A stretch of 64,000 bases of DNA from positions 310,001-374,000 of the forward strand of contig NZ_KQ033912.1 in assembly GCF_000969835.1 (NCBI RefSeq). Direction: 5' to 3'. The translations under genes and the position numbers were made by a program. Within the stretch, counting starts at the first letter, position 1. Each line of letters opens with the position of its first letter. The notes under the pieces were generated by a model. That model was not told the DNA's origin. It saw only the letters and a program-made list of their open reading frames with translations, and searched no databases. This DNA is from Parabacteroides goldsteinii DSM 19448 = WAL 12034. GTDB taxonomy: Bacteria > Bacteroidota > Bacteroidia > Bacteroidales > Tannerellaceae. This document shows positions 54,335 to 63,322 of the stretch, piece after piece.

Positions 54335-55108
54335 TTATTCGATTTCGGGGCGGTCACCATCGCCACTTCCACCCGTGCCTACGGTGAGAGGGCGTTCGTA
54401 CTCGATGGTACGGGGCTCTTTCAACAGGGTGGTTGTGTTGGAGAACTGGGTGACGATACGTAAGGTGTACTGACCGTCTGCCAAGTCTGATGGGACACGG
54501 GCCAGGAGGCATTTCGGATCGTTCGTTGTCAGGCGGCGAGTGACGGGATGCTCCGTGCCGTCGCTGGCGATGAAGAAGACACCGACACCTGCGGCTTCAC
54601 CGGATACACGGATCTTTTCGCCTTCAATACGGATATCGTCGCCGGGAGTGATGGTATCATTGGAGAGGCCGGTGACCGTATCGATAACCAGGCCAATATT
54701 AGCACCGCTATCCTTCACCGTCAGAACTTCCACTCCGACATGGCTCAAGGCTTCACGCATTTCAGAAGAGAGCGTGATATCGAGCGTCACCTTATGTTTC
54801 TCAGGATCAAATTTGGCACTCGAGCCGATCCATGGACCTAGCACACGCGGGGTGTACTGGCAGGTTTTCGTGAGAACACTATAACCGTCCATGACCGCTT
54901 CACGAATGATGCGGTCATGCTGGTTAATGATTGATAACAAAGTATCGTACTTGTATTCCGAACCTTCATTTACTATCCGCTGCGCGATATCTTCATTACG
55001 CAGGGAGTTTTTCATGGTGGAAACTTCGGCTGTGTAGTCGTTATCCACATCTTTTGTCAGAAGGTTCAGGCGGAGCCAGACCTTCCAGAATTTGGTGTAA
55101 TTTGCCAT
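54335..55108 (-). CDS. DUF4469 protein with HU-like DNA-binding N-terminal domain
   Basis: 257 residues. The first 125 residues fit the IHF/HU-like domain seen in Bacteroidetes (MANYTKFWKVWLRLNLLTKD, EDIAQRIVNEGSEYKYDTLL, then FDPEKHKVTLDITLSSEMRE); the second half is the beta-rich DUF4469 domain (ITPGDDIRIEGEKIRVSG, then GVGVFFIASDGTEHPVTRR and LADGQYTLRIVTQFS). Proteins of this type are predicted to bind DNA and are abundant near variable loci; function unproven. Last gene of the fimbrillin operon, 21 nt after the third fimbrillin gene. The GC-rich palindrome array lies just beyond its end. Confidence 0.8.
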   Translation of the reverse strand: MANYTKFWKVWLRLNLLTKDVDNDYTAEVSTMKNSLRNEDIAQRIVNEGSEYKYDTLLSIINQHDRIIREAVMDGYSVLTKTCQYTPRVLGPWIGSSAKFDPEKHKVTLDITLSSEMREALSHVGVEVLTVKDSGANIGLVIDTVTGLSNDTITPGDDIRIEGEKIRVSGEAAGVGVFFIASDGTEHPVTRRLTTNDPKCLLARVPSDLADGQYTLRIVTQFSNTTTLLKEPRTIEYERPLTVGTGGSGDGDRPEIE

Positions 55109-55129
55109 AAGTGATTAATTTATAAATTA

Positions 55130-58100
55130 TTAATAAGAGATATTTTTTACACAACGAGCATACGCATCATCGTTATATAATCCGCCTAAATTATAAAGGT
55201 TAGTATAGCCGCCTCCCCAACCATCAATATTAGGTCTGTATATTGAATACCAATTGTCAATAAGTTGTACCTCATTGGTAAAATATCTATCTTCCGTAAA
55301 TGCTGCACGGGCAGCATCTCTTATTGTAGTATTACTATACTGATAATAAGTATTGGTAACAGGTCCCACATTATTAGAAAATGCATACTTAAAATCACCA
55401 GAAGAAGGAAGATACCAACCTGACGGACAACAAGATGTTCGGATACTATTAAAAGTAGAACCATTCATTGCTCTTCCTCCGTTTACTGATATAGGAGCTA
55501 CCCACCAATCCAAACGAGCGGTAGTTATTGACCTTGGAGCCTGACCTGTAACACCCGGATATGTCGGAGCTGCTGTTACTACAGTTACAACTTTATTAGC
55601 ACAACCCGACACACTGTTTTGTATTGTTAATTTACACGATTTCCGATCTATATTCATGATATTCGTCGATGATGAACCCATTGTTACTTTTATTGTATTC
55701 AGAATATCACCATTGGAAGCAGTCAATGTCTCATTTACGGTTGCATTAATCCATTGACTTATGACTCCATTCCCTATTAAATTTTTACTTTCTGATATAT
55801 TAAGTGAAACACCTCTAGGAGAACGTACCTGAAATGTAAAATTATCAGAAGTAGTGGGATAGAATTTGATTTTAGGATCAGATGTCGAAAAAGCATTTAC
55901 TATAGCAGTACTCGGGGTATTAGAAGCCGTTATACTTGTCGACTCGAACGTTACATCTTTATTCCTATTATTCACTTTTAGCTCTATAGACTTTGTTTCA
56001 TCATTTTTGTTACGGATTTTAATTGTCCCGGTAGCATTTTGATTCAAAGTTTGCTGAGAGAAAGTTAAATCCATTGTATTATTATCACCACCCGGAGCAA
56101 CAGTTACCCAACTAGGTTTATCTACATCATTAACCACGCAACCTCCAATAGAGAAGATCGTCAATTTCACAGTGGAACCGTCATTAAACAAATGCATTGT
56201 TTTTGAACCTTCATCATAGGAAGAAAGAGAACTTCCACCTGTTATTTCTTTTGTCTTTATTACAGGCAAGCTACTTATCTTTGCAGTAATCAATTCTTTC
56301 TTAGTTTTATCTCCCTGGTTGATAATATAAATAGTTTTACCTGTTGAAGGATATGGACTCGGAATGTTTGCTGATGAGGCATTAAGTGTCAATGTATATT
56401 CCGATTGAGATAAATCCTGCTTTGTTCTAGGAGTTATGGTCAACCAATCTTCCCAGACGTTACCATTTTCATTCAAAGAGAATTCACTTCCTCCCGATGC
56501 AAAAACCTTGAAACCCATAGAGGGAGGTGTATCTTCTTTTGATTGATATAATGTCATTATATTGTCTATATAGCTACATCCATCTGATGAACTTATCTTT
56601 GTTACTACCGGATTTGATATGGGTTCCACAATAATTACCGTTTCTTTGGCTGAAATCTTATCGGTAAAACGGATGAAGGCTACAGGGAATTTTGTACCTA
56701 TATATTCATTTTTCTTGCTTACAGTATATATTGTTGGCGCAGCTTCCGCTTTCGTTGGCATATAGTCAGCCTCCGGATTGATGGTTAGCCATTGATGATC
56801 GACATCTCCATTTTCATAGTATAACGTAGTAAAGTAACCGGACGTTGAGTTTCCTTCTATCGTAAACTGAACATCATTGGTAATTGCCATTGTTACCGTA
56901 CGGGTATCTGTATCATACGTCCCATTTGCATCTGTGATATTTACAACCATACCATTCTCATCCGCTTCCCCACCCGGCTCATAATCATCTATATTACCTT
57001 CGTCCGTCCAGTCTTCCACGTTGATCGTGAAGTCAAGATGATATTCGTCGGCTTTAGTGATATTGACCGTGTAGCGGTGATTCTGGGATACTTCTATATA
57101 GTTACCATCCCCTTCGGGTTTGAAAGGCACTTTATAGGTGACAGGGACATTTTCGGTCTGGTTAGTGGCATAAGTCCCCGATAAGATCAGGTAACCACCA
57201 TCTCCCATTGGACTGGGCCAGGTATAGAAAGCGCCAAGGCAGTTACCTGCATTTGCTTTCTCTCCATCGAACGGGCGGGCGGGATAGGTGATCAGATCGC
57301 CGGCAGCGGCTGTCGGCAAAGTACCCGTAACTTTTAAAGGAAAGAAACTTACTCCCCGACGGCCATTCGCCATGCTGACCGATTGGATCGTGAACTTAGA
57401 GGTGGCAGCATCATTCACGATATCGAAACGCGCCACCGAACGGGTCAGGCGGAAACCCAGTTGCAAACGTGCCGAGACTGAGAAATCGGTCAGGTCGAGC
57501 GGCGTAGCATAGGCCCCGGTCATGGGCAGCGGGGTTTTTAGTATGTCGGTTGCCGATGCGGGGTCGAGTTGGATACTTTTGAAGAGCAGGAAATCGGACT
57601 CGGTCGGAGTTCCTTCCGTGACAGTGTTACCCGGTTGTCCCGGATTCGATTGCACGAGCGGAATAAAGCCATTAAACACGGTATCAGTGGCCGGATCGAT
57701 CAGCTTGCTTTGATTGGCGATGCAGTAGATTTTGACAAACAGGCCTTTTTTCAGGGATAAAAGGGCATTCGTCTGTTTGCCGTCGCTACCGACTTCCGTC
57801 AGATCGAGAGGCGTCACATCATTGCCCGACGGCATCTCCGCACTGCTTTCGCGATAGCTGAAACGTTCCTGATAGGTGTAGGTTCCATTCTCGGTCGTAC
57901 TGCCGAAGACGTAGATGTCGAGCGACGAGATTTTGTTCTCATCGGCTGTGGCGATCGCATCACCGGCCTTGGTCTTTACGACCGACAATTTGTTTTTAAG
58001 CGTTAGCATCACTTCACGGCGGGCCTCGCTTCCGGAGGGGTCCGGGGCAGACGTCCGGTGCTGTTCCTCCGTCTCGCTGGTGCAGGACGCCACAGAGAGA

Positions 58101-58147
58101 AGCAGGGTAAACAGGCTGATTCCATATAACTTATTAAATAGTCTCAT
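55130..58147 (-). CDS. Fimbrillin-like lipoprotein with extended C-terminal region
   Basis: 1,005 residues from ATG 58147 (MRLFNKLYGISLFTLLLSVA), preferred because it gives a normal signal and lipobox SVASC; ATGs at 58159 and 58177 are possible. The N-terminal 400 residues are a Mfa/FimA-type fimbrillin domain: EVMLTLKNKLSVVKTKAGDA, SSLDIYVFGST, LQLGFRLTRSVARFDIVNDA. Repeated beta domains follow, and the end (CCPSGWYLPSSGDFKYAFSN, then ARCVKN) resembles FISUMP-type adhesion modules. The N-terminal half is GC-rich and the C-terminal half AT-rich. It probably sits at the fimbria tip. It overlaps the HU gene by 14 nt. Confidence 0.82.
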   Translation of the reverse strand: MRLFNKLYGISLFTLLLSVASCTSETEEQHRTSAPDPSGSEARREVMLTLKNKLSVVKTKAGDAIATADENKISSLDIYVFGSTTENGTYTYQERFSYRESSAEMPSGNDVTPLDLTEVGSDGKQTNALLSLKKGLFVKIYCIANQSKLIDPATDTVFNGFIPLVQSNPGQPGNTVTEGTPTESDFLLFKSIQLDPASATDILKTPLPMTGAYATPLDLTDFSVSARLQLGFRLTRSVARFDIVNDAATSKFTIQSVSMANGRRGVSFFPLKVTGTLPTAAAGDLITYPARPFDGEKANAGNCLGAFYTWPSPMGDGGYLILSGTYATNQTENVPVTYKVPFKPEGDGNYIEVSQNHRYTVNITKADEYHLDFTINVEDWTDEGNIDDYEPGGEADENGMVVNITDANGTYDTDTRTVTMAITNDVQFTIEGNSTSGYFTTLYYENGDVDHQWLTINPEADYMPTKAEAAPTIYTVSKKNEYIGTKFPVAFIRFTDKISAKETVIIVEPISNPVVTKISSSDGCSYIDNIMTLYQSKEDTPPSMGFKVFASGGSEFSLNENGNVWEDWLTITPRTKQDLSQSEYTLTLNASSANIPSPYPSTGKTIYIINQGDKTKKELITAKISSLPVIKTKEITGGSSLSSYDEGSKTMHLFNDGSTVKLTIFSIGGCVVNDVDKPSWVTVAPGGDNNTMDLTFSQQTLNQNATGTIKIRNKNDETKSIELKVNNRNKDVTFESTSITASNTPSTAIVNAFSTSDPKIKFYPTTSDNFTFQVRSPRGVSLNISESKNLIGNGVISQWINATVNETLTASNGDILNTIKVTMGSSSTNIMNIDRKSCKLTIQNSVSGCANKVVTVVTAAPTYPGVTGQAPRSITTARLDWWVAPISVNGGRAMNGSTFNSIRTSCCPSGWYLPSSGDFKYAFSNNVGPVTNTYYQYSNTTIRDAARAAFTEDRYFTNEVQLIDNWYSIYRPNIDGWGGGYTNLYNLGGLYNDDAYARCVKNISY

Positions 58148-58457
58148 CTTTATTTTCATTTGTTGATTGACAATCATTCTTTTTCTCGTTCAATGCGGCC
58201 AGCAGGAATTTGCCGGGCTTGAACTTCACACTGACACGCGCCTCGATGCGGCAGGTCTCACCCGTTCGGGGATTACGTCCTGTCCGCTCGGTCTGGCTCC
58301 AGGCAAAAAAAGTACCGAAACCTTGCAGCGTGAGCCGTTCACCGGACTGCAATGCGTCCGTGAGAACGCCCTCCCAGGCGTTCACAATCTCAACGGATTG
58401 GGATTGGGTCAGGGAGAGGCGTTCGGATAGGGATACTACTAAATCGCGCTTATTCAT
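58134..58457 (-). CDS. HU-family DNA-binding protein inside the fimbrillin operon
   Basis: 107 residues. Small nucleoid-protein fold: MNKRDLVVSLSERLSLTQSQ, ERLTLQGFGTFFAWSQTERT, then GRNPRTGETCRIEARVSVKF with the conserved GRNPxTG arm and FKPGKFLLAALN. The C-terminus has a short Asn/Glu/Lys tail. Its ATG shares one base with the preceding fimbrillin stop (TGATG), so translation is coupled. An HU gene between two paralogous fimbrillins suggests control of the locus or a role in its rearrangement; that is inference. Confidence 0.92.
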   Translation of the reverse strand: MNKRDLVVSLSERLSLTQSQSVEIVNAWEGVLTDALQSGERLTLQGFGTFFAWSQTERTGRNPRTGETCRIEARVSVKFKPGKFLLAALNEKKNDCQSTNENKDETI

Positions 58458-60340
58458 CAGATGGATGGGGAGGCTTCTTTTAGTTTCACATTCACTGTTG
58501 TTTTCGCACCTGTTGCCGTAGAGGTAAACGTCAGCGTAGTCGTGTACGTCGCATTATCCTTTGCCGTCGGCAACGTTATCGTATAGACACCTTCGGCTTC
58601 CGCAGAGCTGGCGGGAGATACCTGAATCCAGTTGTCCGCCGAAACAGTACTGCTTCCGGTCTCGGGCGATTCGCCCGGTATGGTAACGGCAGTCGCTTTC
58701 AGCTGGATGGCCTGCCCGTCTTCATTCAGGAGCGTCACCGTCCGGGTGGCCGCATTGTAGGTATTGTCGTTACTTTCTTCTTCCACCAGGCTGATCTCCG
58801 GACCGGTCTGGTCTTTTGGTACAACGATAATATCCAACGTCTTGCCGCTGGCTACATTCGTAAGCTGGATGGTTACCGGGCGGAAATTGCTCATGCTACC
58901 GATACCGTCCGCCGTCTTATACGTAAATGTGGTAAGCATGGAGGCTTTCGTCGTGTTCGTCCTCTCACCATCTACGACCAGCCATTCGTCACCACCGGCA
59001 TAATCCAGTTTTTCGGTGATGCCCTCCACCTTCACATTGTTCGATGCGATGGTAAAGGCCAGTGTTTTCGCAGCTTCGGTAGTCATCATCACCCTGCCGT
59101 CTGCGAGCAGTTTCACTTCCGGGCTATTACCTGCATCGGCCAGGGCCAACGCATCTTTGGAAAAGTCGTTATCCGGCTTGTAATTGTCGACTGTGCCCTC
59201 GTCCGCCCAGTCAGCCACATTCAGCGTGAAGTCCAGATGGTATTCGTCGGCATCGGTGATCTTGACCATGTAACGGTGGTTATGCGCCACTTCGATATAG
59301 TTACCCGTCTCGTTGCCTGCGGGTTTGAAGGGGACCCTGTAGGTGACCGGGATATTGTCGGTTTTGTTGGCGGCATAAGTACCGCTCAGGATCAGGTAAC
59401 CGCCGTCGCCCACCGGACTCGGATAGGAATAGAAAACACCTGTTCCTTTGGGACTCGCGGTTGTCTGGTCGGCTACATAGTCGCGAACCGGATAGATGAT
59501 CAGGTCACCGTCGGCAGCCGGCTCGGTTCCCAGGACCTTCACCGGGAAATAGGTGGCGCCGGTACGTCCGTTGCCCATACTCACCGATTCGATGGTGAAC
59601 TTCGATTTCGACGCATCGTTCTCCACATCGAAACGGGCGACCATACGGGTCAGCTTGAAGCCCAGTTGCGTACGGGCGGAGACGGAGAAATCGGTCAGGT
59701 CGAGCGGCGTGGTGTAGGCGCCGGTCATAGGCAGCGGGGTTTTCAGGATATCGGTCGGCTCGTCGGCTTTCAGGACTGCGGTATGGAGCGCCTTGAAGGC
59801 TGTCTCGGTAGGCACACCGGGAGTGACAACGTTATCCGGCTGGCCGGGTTTCGTCTGTACCAATGGCTGGAAGCCGGCGAACTCTGCACCGGCAGCGTCG
59901 ATCAGTTTGGTGCTGTTGGCAATACAGTAGACTTTGACGAAGAGACCTTTCTGCATTTTCAGCAGGGCGGTCGAGTTGTCGGCTCCCGTATTCAGGGTGA
60001 AGCTGGTGGCGTATTCGCCGTCGACAATCTGGCGGGCGTCTTCACGGTAATAAAACTGTTGCAGGAAGGTGTAGTCGCCTCCCTCCGTCTTGGAACCGAA
60101 AACGTAGACGTCGAGACTGTAGATATGGTTTTCCTCCACCGTGGCGATCACATCGCCGGCTTTCGTTCCGACAGGGCTGACTTTCAGCTTGTTTTTAAGG
60201 GATAACAGGACTTCACGGGTGTTGTTTACCGATGCCGTGCCTTCGTCGGGAGGCGTCGGGGGTTCCAGTGTGTTTTCACTGGTGCAGGCGACCAGCAGGA
60301 GGCTGGCGGCGATGCTGGATAGTTTATATTTTATGTTCAT
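58457..60340 (-). CDS. Fimbrillin-like (Mfa/FimA type) lipoprotein, 627 residues
   Basis: Lipobox SLLLVAC (Cys19). Fimbrillin N-terminal domain: EVLLSLKNKLKVSPVGTKAG, YSLDVYVFGSKTEGGDYTFL, FVKVYCIANSTKL, QLGFKLTRMVARFDVENDAS and VGDGGYLILSGTYAANKTDN. These blocks are close to those of the 1,005-residue paralog, so the two arose by duplication. The C-terminal 230 residues are beta modules with repeated TYNAATRTVTLLNEDG-type strands. Probably a structural or anchoring subunit of type V fimbriae, exported as a lipoprotein and cleaved by a gingipain-like protease. Confidence 0.83.
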   Translation of the reverse strand: MNIKYKLSSIAASLLLVACTSENTLEPPTPPDEGTASVNNTREVLLSLKNKLKVSPVGTKAGDVIATVEENHIYSLDVYVFGSKTEGGDYTFLQQFYYREDARQIVDGEYATSFTLNTGADNSTALLKMQKGLFVKVYCIANSTKLIDAAGAEFAGFQPLVQTKPGQPDNVVTPGVPTETAFKALHTAVLKADEPTDILKTPLPMTGAYTTPLDLTDFSVSARTQLGFKLTRMVARFDVENDASKSKFTIESVSMGNGRTGATYFPVKVLGTEPAADGDLIIYPVRDYVADQTTASPKGTGVFYSYPSPVGDGGYLILSGTYAANKTDNIPVTYRVPFKPAGNETGNYIEVAHNHRYMVKITDADEYHLDFTLNVADWADEGTVDNYKPDNDFSKDALALADAGNSPEVKLLADGRVMMTTEAAKTLAFTIASNNVKVEGITEKLDYAGGDEWLVVDGERTNTTKASMLTTFTYKTADGIGSMSNFRPVTIQLTNVASGKTLDIIVVPKDQTGPEISLVEEESNDNTYNAATRTVTLLNEDGQAIQLKATAVTIPGESPETGSSTVSADNWIQVSPASSAEAEGVYTITLPTAKDNATYTTTLTFTSTATGAKTTVNVKLKEASPSI

Positions 60341-60364
60341 GATTCTTTTTTTGTTATTTACAGT

Positions 60365-63163
60365 TTATTGTTTCTTCAACGTAATCGTTTTATCACCTCC
60401 GCCGGTAATCGCATTCGTTACAGTGATTGTTATATCATTTGTAGCATCTGCATTTACAGCCGTTGCTGCAGAAATCGTAATTTCTGCCGTACCATCTTCC
60501 GCTATAACAGAAGGAGGATTCGCAATGCCGGCCCAAGCACTGCTGACATCCGAGACAGCAATAACGGAACCTTTATAACCTTTGATTTTTACTTTGATTG
60601 TTCCGTATGAATCTTTAAAGGTTGTCCCATTTACATTAATATCATCACCCACTATCGTTCCTGCACTGGCTGTATCCAACGTTTTCTCAAATGTTATCGC
60701 CGGATCCAACCAGGTTATAGTCAGTGTTGCCGTACGGGTTTCATCACTGCTGTTTTTAGCGGTGATAACCGTTGTGGCTCCGGCTGTAAACTGGGTGGCA
60801 TCCGTTACTTTGACCTCGTAATTATCGTCAGATTCTTTAGTCATACTCAGACCGGTGACACTGGCAAAGGCGGCTGCTTCATCACAGGTCATTTTTACAT
60901 ACACCTTACTGCCGTTAGCTTTATACATGTCGACTGTTGCTGTGCTTGCGTCAGGGAATGAGACCGTTCCGTTGAAGTCGCTGGCTGTTCCTGCTGTGGC
61001 GGCTTCCAGTTTGGGTTTGCTGGCGGCCTTGTTCAGCGTGACGGTCAGGTTGGCTGCTCCCGCCAGGGCATTGGTAAAGAGGATGTCGAAGTCATCGAAG
61101 TTGGCTGGAGTGCCGCCTTTGGCTGCAACCGTATATTCGGCATAACGGTTACCGTCAGTATCCGCCCAGGCATGGCTTTCGGTGATTGTCAGCCACGGAC
61201 ACTCCAGGCTTCCCGCTGTAAGGCCTTGCGGGGCATTTACCTTGAAGGTGAAGTTTCCGGTGGCCAGAACGTCCAGGTCGACCTTGATCGTATTGCCGGT
61301 CACATCAGCGGCATTGTTCGTATCGGTTCCTTCTTCCATGGTCATGCCCGGTTCGGCCAGGGTTACGGTCAATTCGGTTTTAACGTCACCCGCTTCTTTG
61401 TTCTTGAACGTGATTTTCTGTTCGTTACCTACCAGTTCTGATACTTTATTGATCTTTACCGTATAAACAGTCGTATAACCATTCGTTTCACCTGCTTCTG
61501 CAACAAATCCGGCAGGGACTTCCACCGTTACCCCTTCGATACACATGGCTTCCACTTTGATAAGGCTGTTATTGAGCTTATACATCGTGGCGGTAGACGC
61601 TGCGATATCCACCGCGTTTCCGGTACTATGTCCGTTTACTACCTCTTTCAGGGACGGGGCGGCCAGCGGGCCGTAGAATGTCAGCGTGGTCCACAGGTCG
61701 GGATCGTAAGAGGCGGCGTCGTTGATGAAAGTAACGTTTACAGGTTGTTTTCCCGTTGCGTCGGTAGATTTGAATACGAATGTCGTATACCATATGCCGT
61801 CCTTCTCTTCGTAAGTCGGGGCATCGAAGGTCAGCCAGGCATCGGGTGCCACATCGGCTTTGGTTGCCGGGGCTTTCTCTGCACGGATTTTACCGGTGGC
61901 TGCGAGGGTTGTCTTAAAGGATTTTCCATCCACTACCTTAAATTCAGTGGTGGAAGTTGCTCCCCCGGCATAGGTTACTGCGACCGGGATATCCGCGATA
62001 TTGCCTCCGTCGGCAGCGGTAAATCCGGTGGCGACATCGAATACAGGTGCATCGTTACCCGGTTTGACTATCACACCACCGCCCGAAGTCCAGTCTTCCA
62101 CTTCGAAGGTGGAGAAGATGTTTGATTCGGTCACGTCCGTGATGTGCAGCTTGTAACGGCTGTTGGCGTTGATGGCGATGTAATTGGCAGGCTCTGTAGG
62201 GGTGGCGTCTTCAGGGGTTTTGACGATAGGGATGTTATAGGTCACATCTATCGGCTGGCCTGTAGACGGGCTGCTGTAGGTACCCTTGATGATCAAAAAG
62301 CTCTTATCCGTGGCCAGGTTCGGATAAACGTAAAGGGCACTTTCAAGGGTTCCCACGTTCGCGTTTTCTCCTTTGTATTCGACGTCGGCATAGGTCATCA
62401 CACCCGTAGGAGGCGTTACCTCCGCCAGTGCCGCACCAAACAGGGAGGCGTTCGGACGGCCCTGTCCCAAAGCGATATGCGTGATGGTCAGACGGGAGGT
62501 CGCCGTCGTATTGTCGATGTCGAAACGGGCCACGACACGTTTCAGCGTAATGGCGACTTTAGAGACGCTCCCGCTGATCTTCGTTTTCTCCATTCCCGTC
62601 ATGACCAGGGGAGTTTTGATGATACCGTCCGCTGCCAGACTGGCCGTATAGGCGGCTTTGAAATCGGCCAGGTCGGTTGCCGCAGCGGCATTCTGGGGCG
62701 CACCGTTGGCATCGACCGTTACGGCGGTCAGGCCGCCAAAAGCATTGCCGTCACCTTTAAAAAGGTCGTCCTGGTTCGCCACACAGACCAATGTCAGATA
62801 CGGAAGGCCTTTCAACTCTCCGGGTTTGATAGAGGCCTTATACGAAGAGCCCGACGATTGAAGGAGGAACTGGTTTCCGGTAGGGGTTGCCTCCGTCTTC
62901 GACCAGGTTTCCATGTAATAATACTCGTCATCACCCGCTTCTGCCGACGACGAGGCAAAAAGATAAACCTTCAGGTTCTTTATCTCATTCTCACTGTTGG
63001 AAGCGATGGCCTTCGTATATTCCTCGCTCTCACCGCTCCCGCTGAACACCAGCTGGATCTCACCGCCGGCACCGGACGGACTCTCCGTCGTGCCGTCATC
63101 GTTTGTACAACCGCTTCCCAGGCCGGACAGGGCCAGAAGCAACATTAAATACGTCTTTTTCAT
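60365..63163 (-). CDS. Fimbrillin-like lipoprotein, 932 residues, first gene of operon
   Basis: Lipobox LGSGC (Cys19). The N-terminal 400 residues are a divergent Mfa-like fimbrillin domain: EIKNLKVYLFASSSAEAGDD, YLTLVCVANQDDLFKGDGNA, VAITLKRVVARFDIDNTTAT, and INANSRYKLHITDVTESNIF. The rest is at least four repeated beta modules of about 100 residues, each with a phrase such as NFTFKVNAPQGLTAGSLECP or SKVYVKMTCDEAAAFAS and strands ending in TLTITW or VTLNKA, like the BACON/immunoglobulin repeats of surface proteins. Probably the main stalk or an adhesin. It heads the operon; the 160 bp upstream show no clear promoter. Confidence 0.78.
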   Translation of the reverse strand: MKKTYLMLLLALSGLGSGCTNDDGTTESPSGAGGEIQLVFSGSGESEEYTKAIASNSENEIKNLKVYLFASSSAEAGDDEYYYMETWSKTEATPTGNQFLLQSSGSSYKASIKPGELKGLPYLTLVCVANQDDLFKGDGNAFGGLTAVTVDANGAPQNAAAATDLADFKAAYTASLAADGIIKTPLVMTGMEKTKISGSVSKVAITLKRVVARFDIDNTTATSRLTITHIALGQGRPNASLFGAALAEVTPPTGVMTYADVEYKGENANVGTLESALYVYPNLATDKSFLIIKGTYSSPSTGQPIDVTYNIPIVKTPEDATPTEPANYIAINANSRYKLHITDVTESNIFSTFEVEDWTSGGGVIVKPGNDAPVFDVATGFTAADGGNIADIPVAVTYAGGATSTTEFKVVDGKSFKTTLAATGKIRAEKAPATKADVAPDAWLTFDAPTYEEKDGIWYTTFVFKSTDATGKQPVNVTFINDAASYDPDLWTTLTFYGPLAAPSLKEVVNGHSTGNAVDIAASTATMYKLNNSLIKVEAMCIEGVTVEVPAGFVAEAGETNGYTTVYTVKINKVSELVGNEQKITFKNKEAGDVKTELTVTLAEPGMTMEEGTDTNNAADVTGNTIKVDLDVLATGNFTFKVNAPQGLTAGSLECPWLTITESHAWADTDGNRYAEYTVAAKGGTPANFDDFDILFTNALAGAANLTVTLNKAASKPKLEAATAGTASDFNGTVSFPDASTATVDMYKANGSKVYVKMTCDEAAAFASVTGLSMTKESDDNYEVKVTDATQFTAGATTVITAKNSSDETRTATLTITWLDPAITFEKTLDTASAGTIVGDDINVNGTTFKDSYGTIKVKIKGYKGSVIAVSDVSSAWAGIANPPSVIAEDGTAEITISAATAVNADATNDITITVTNAITGGGDKTITLKKQ

Positions 63164-63273
63164 AACTACTCTTTTAAAGTGAATACTATATGTTTAAAAA
63201 TCTCTTTCAATTCAAAATCATATGGATGCACAAAAAGCAGCATGATACCGGACCCAGTATTATGTAACGATTG

Positions 63274-63303
63274 TACATCCGTGCATTTTCAAACACGGAT
63301 GTA
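63274..63303. repeat. Perfect 10-bp hairpin between the fimbrillin operon and the KilA-N gene
   Basis: TACATCCGTG (63274-63283) and CACGGATGTA (63294-63303) with a 10-nt loop. There is no T-run on either strand close by. It could be a transcript-end structure for the KilA-N gene or a binding site. Confidence 0.55.
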
Positions 63304-63322
63304 ATTAATAGGAAAAGAAAGG

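Noticed and set aside
59237..60205. 322-codon plus-strand open frame inside the second fimbrillin gene
   Set aside because: It is antisense to a clear fimbrillin with signal peptide and paralog; the translation is rich in Gly, Val, Arg and His with no protein features, as expected for GC-rich antisense.
62144..63148. 334-codon plus-strand open frame inside the first fimbrillin gene
   Set aside because: Antisense of a GC-rich coding region; no start context, domain or neighbour supports it.
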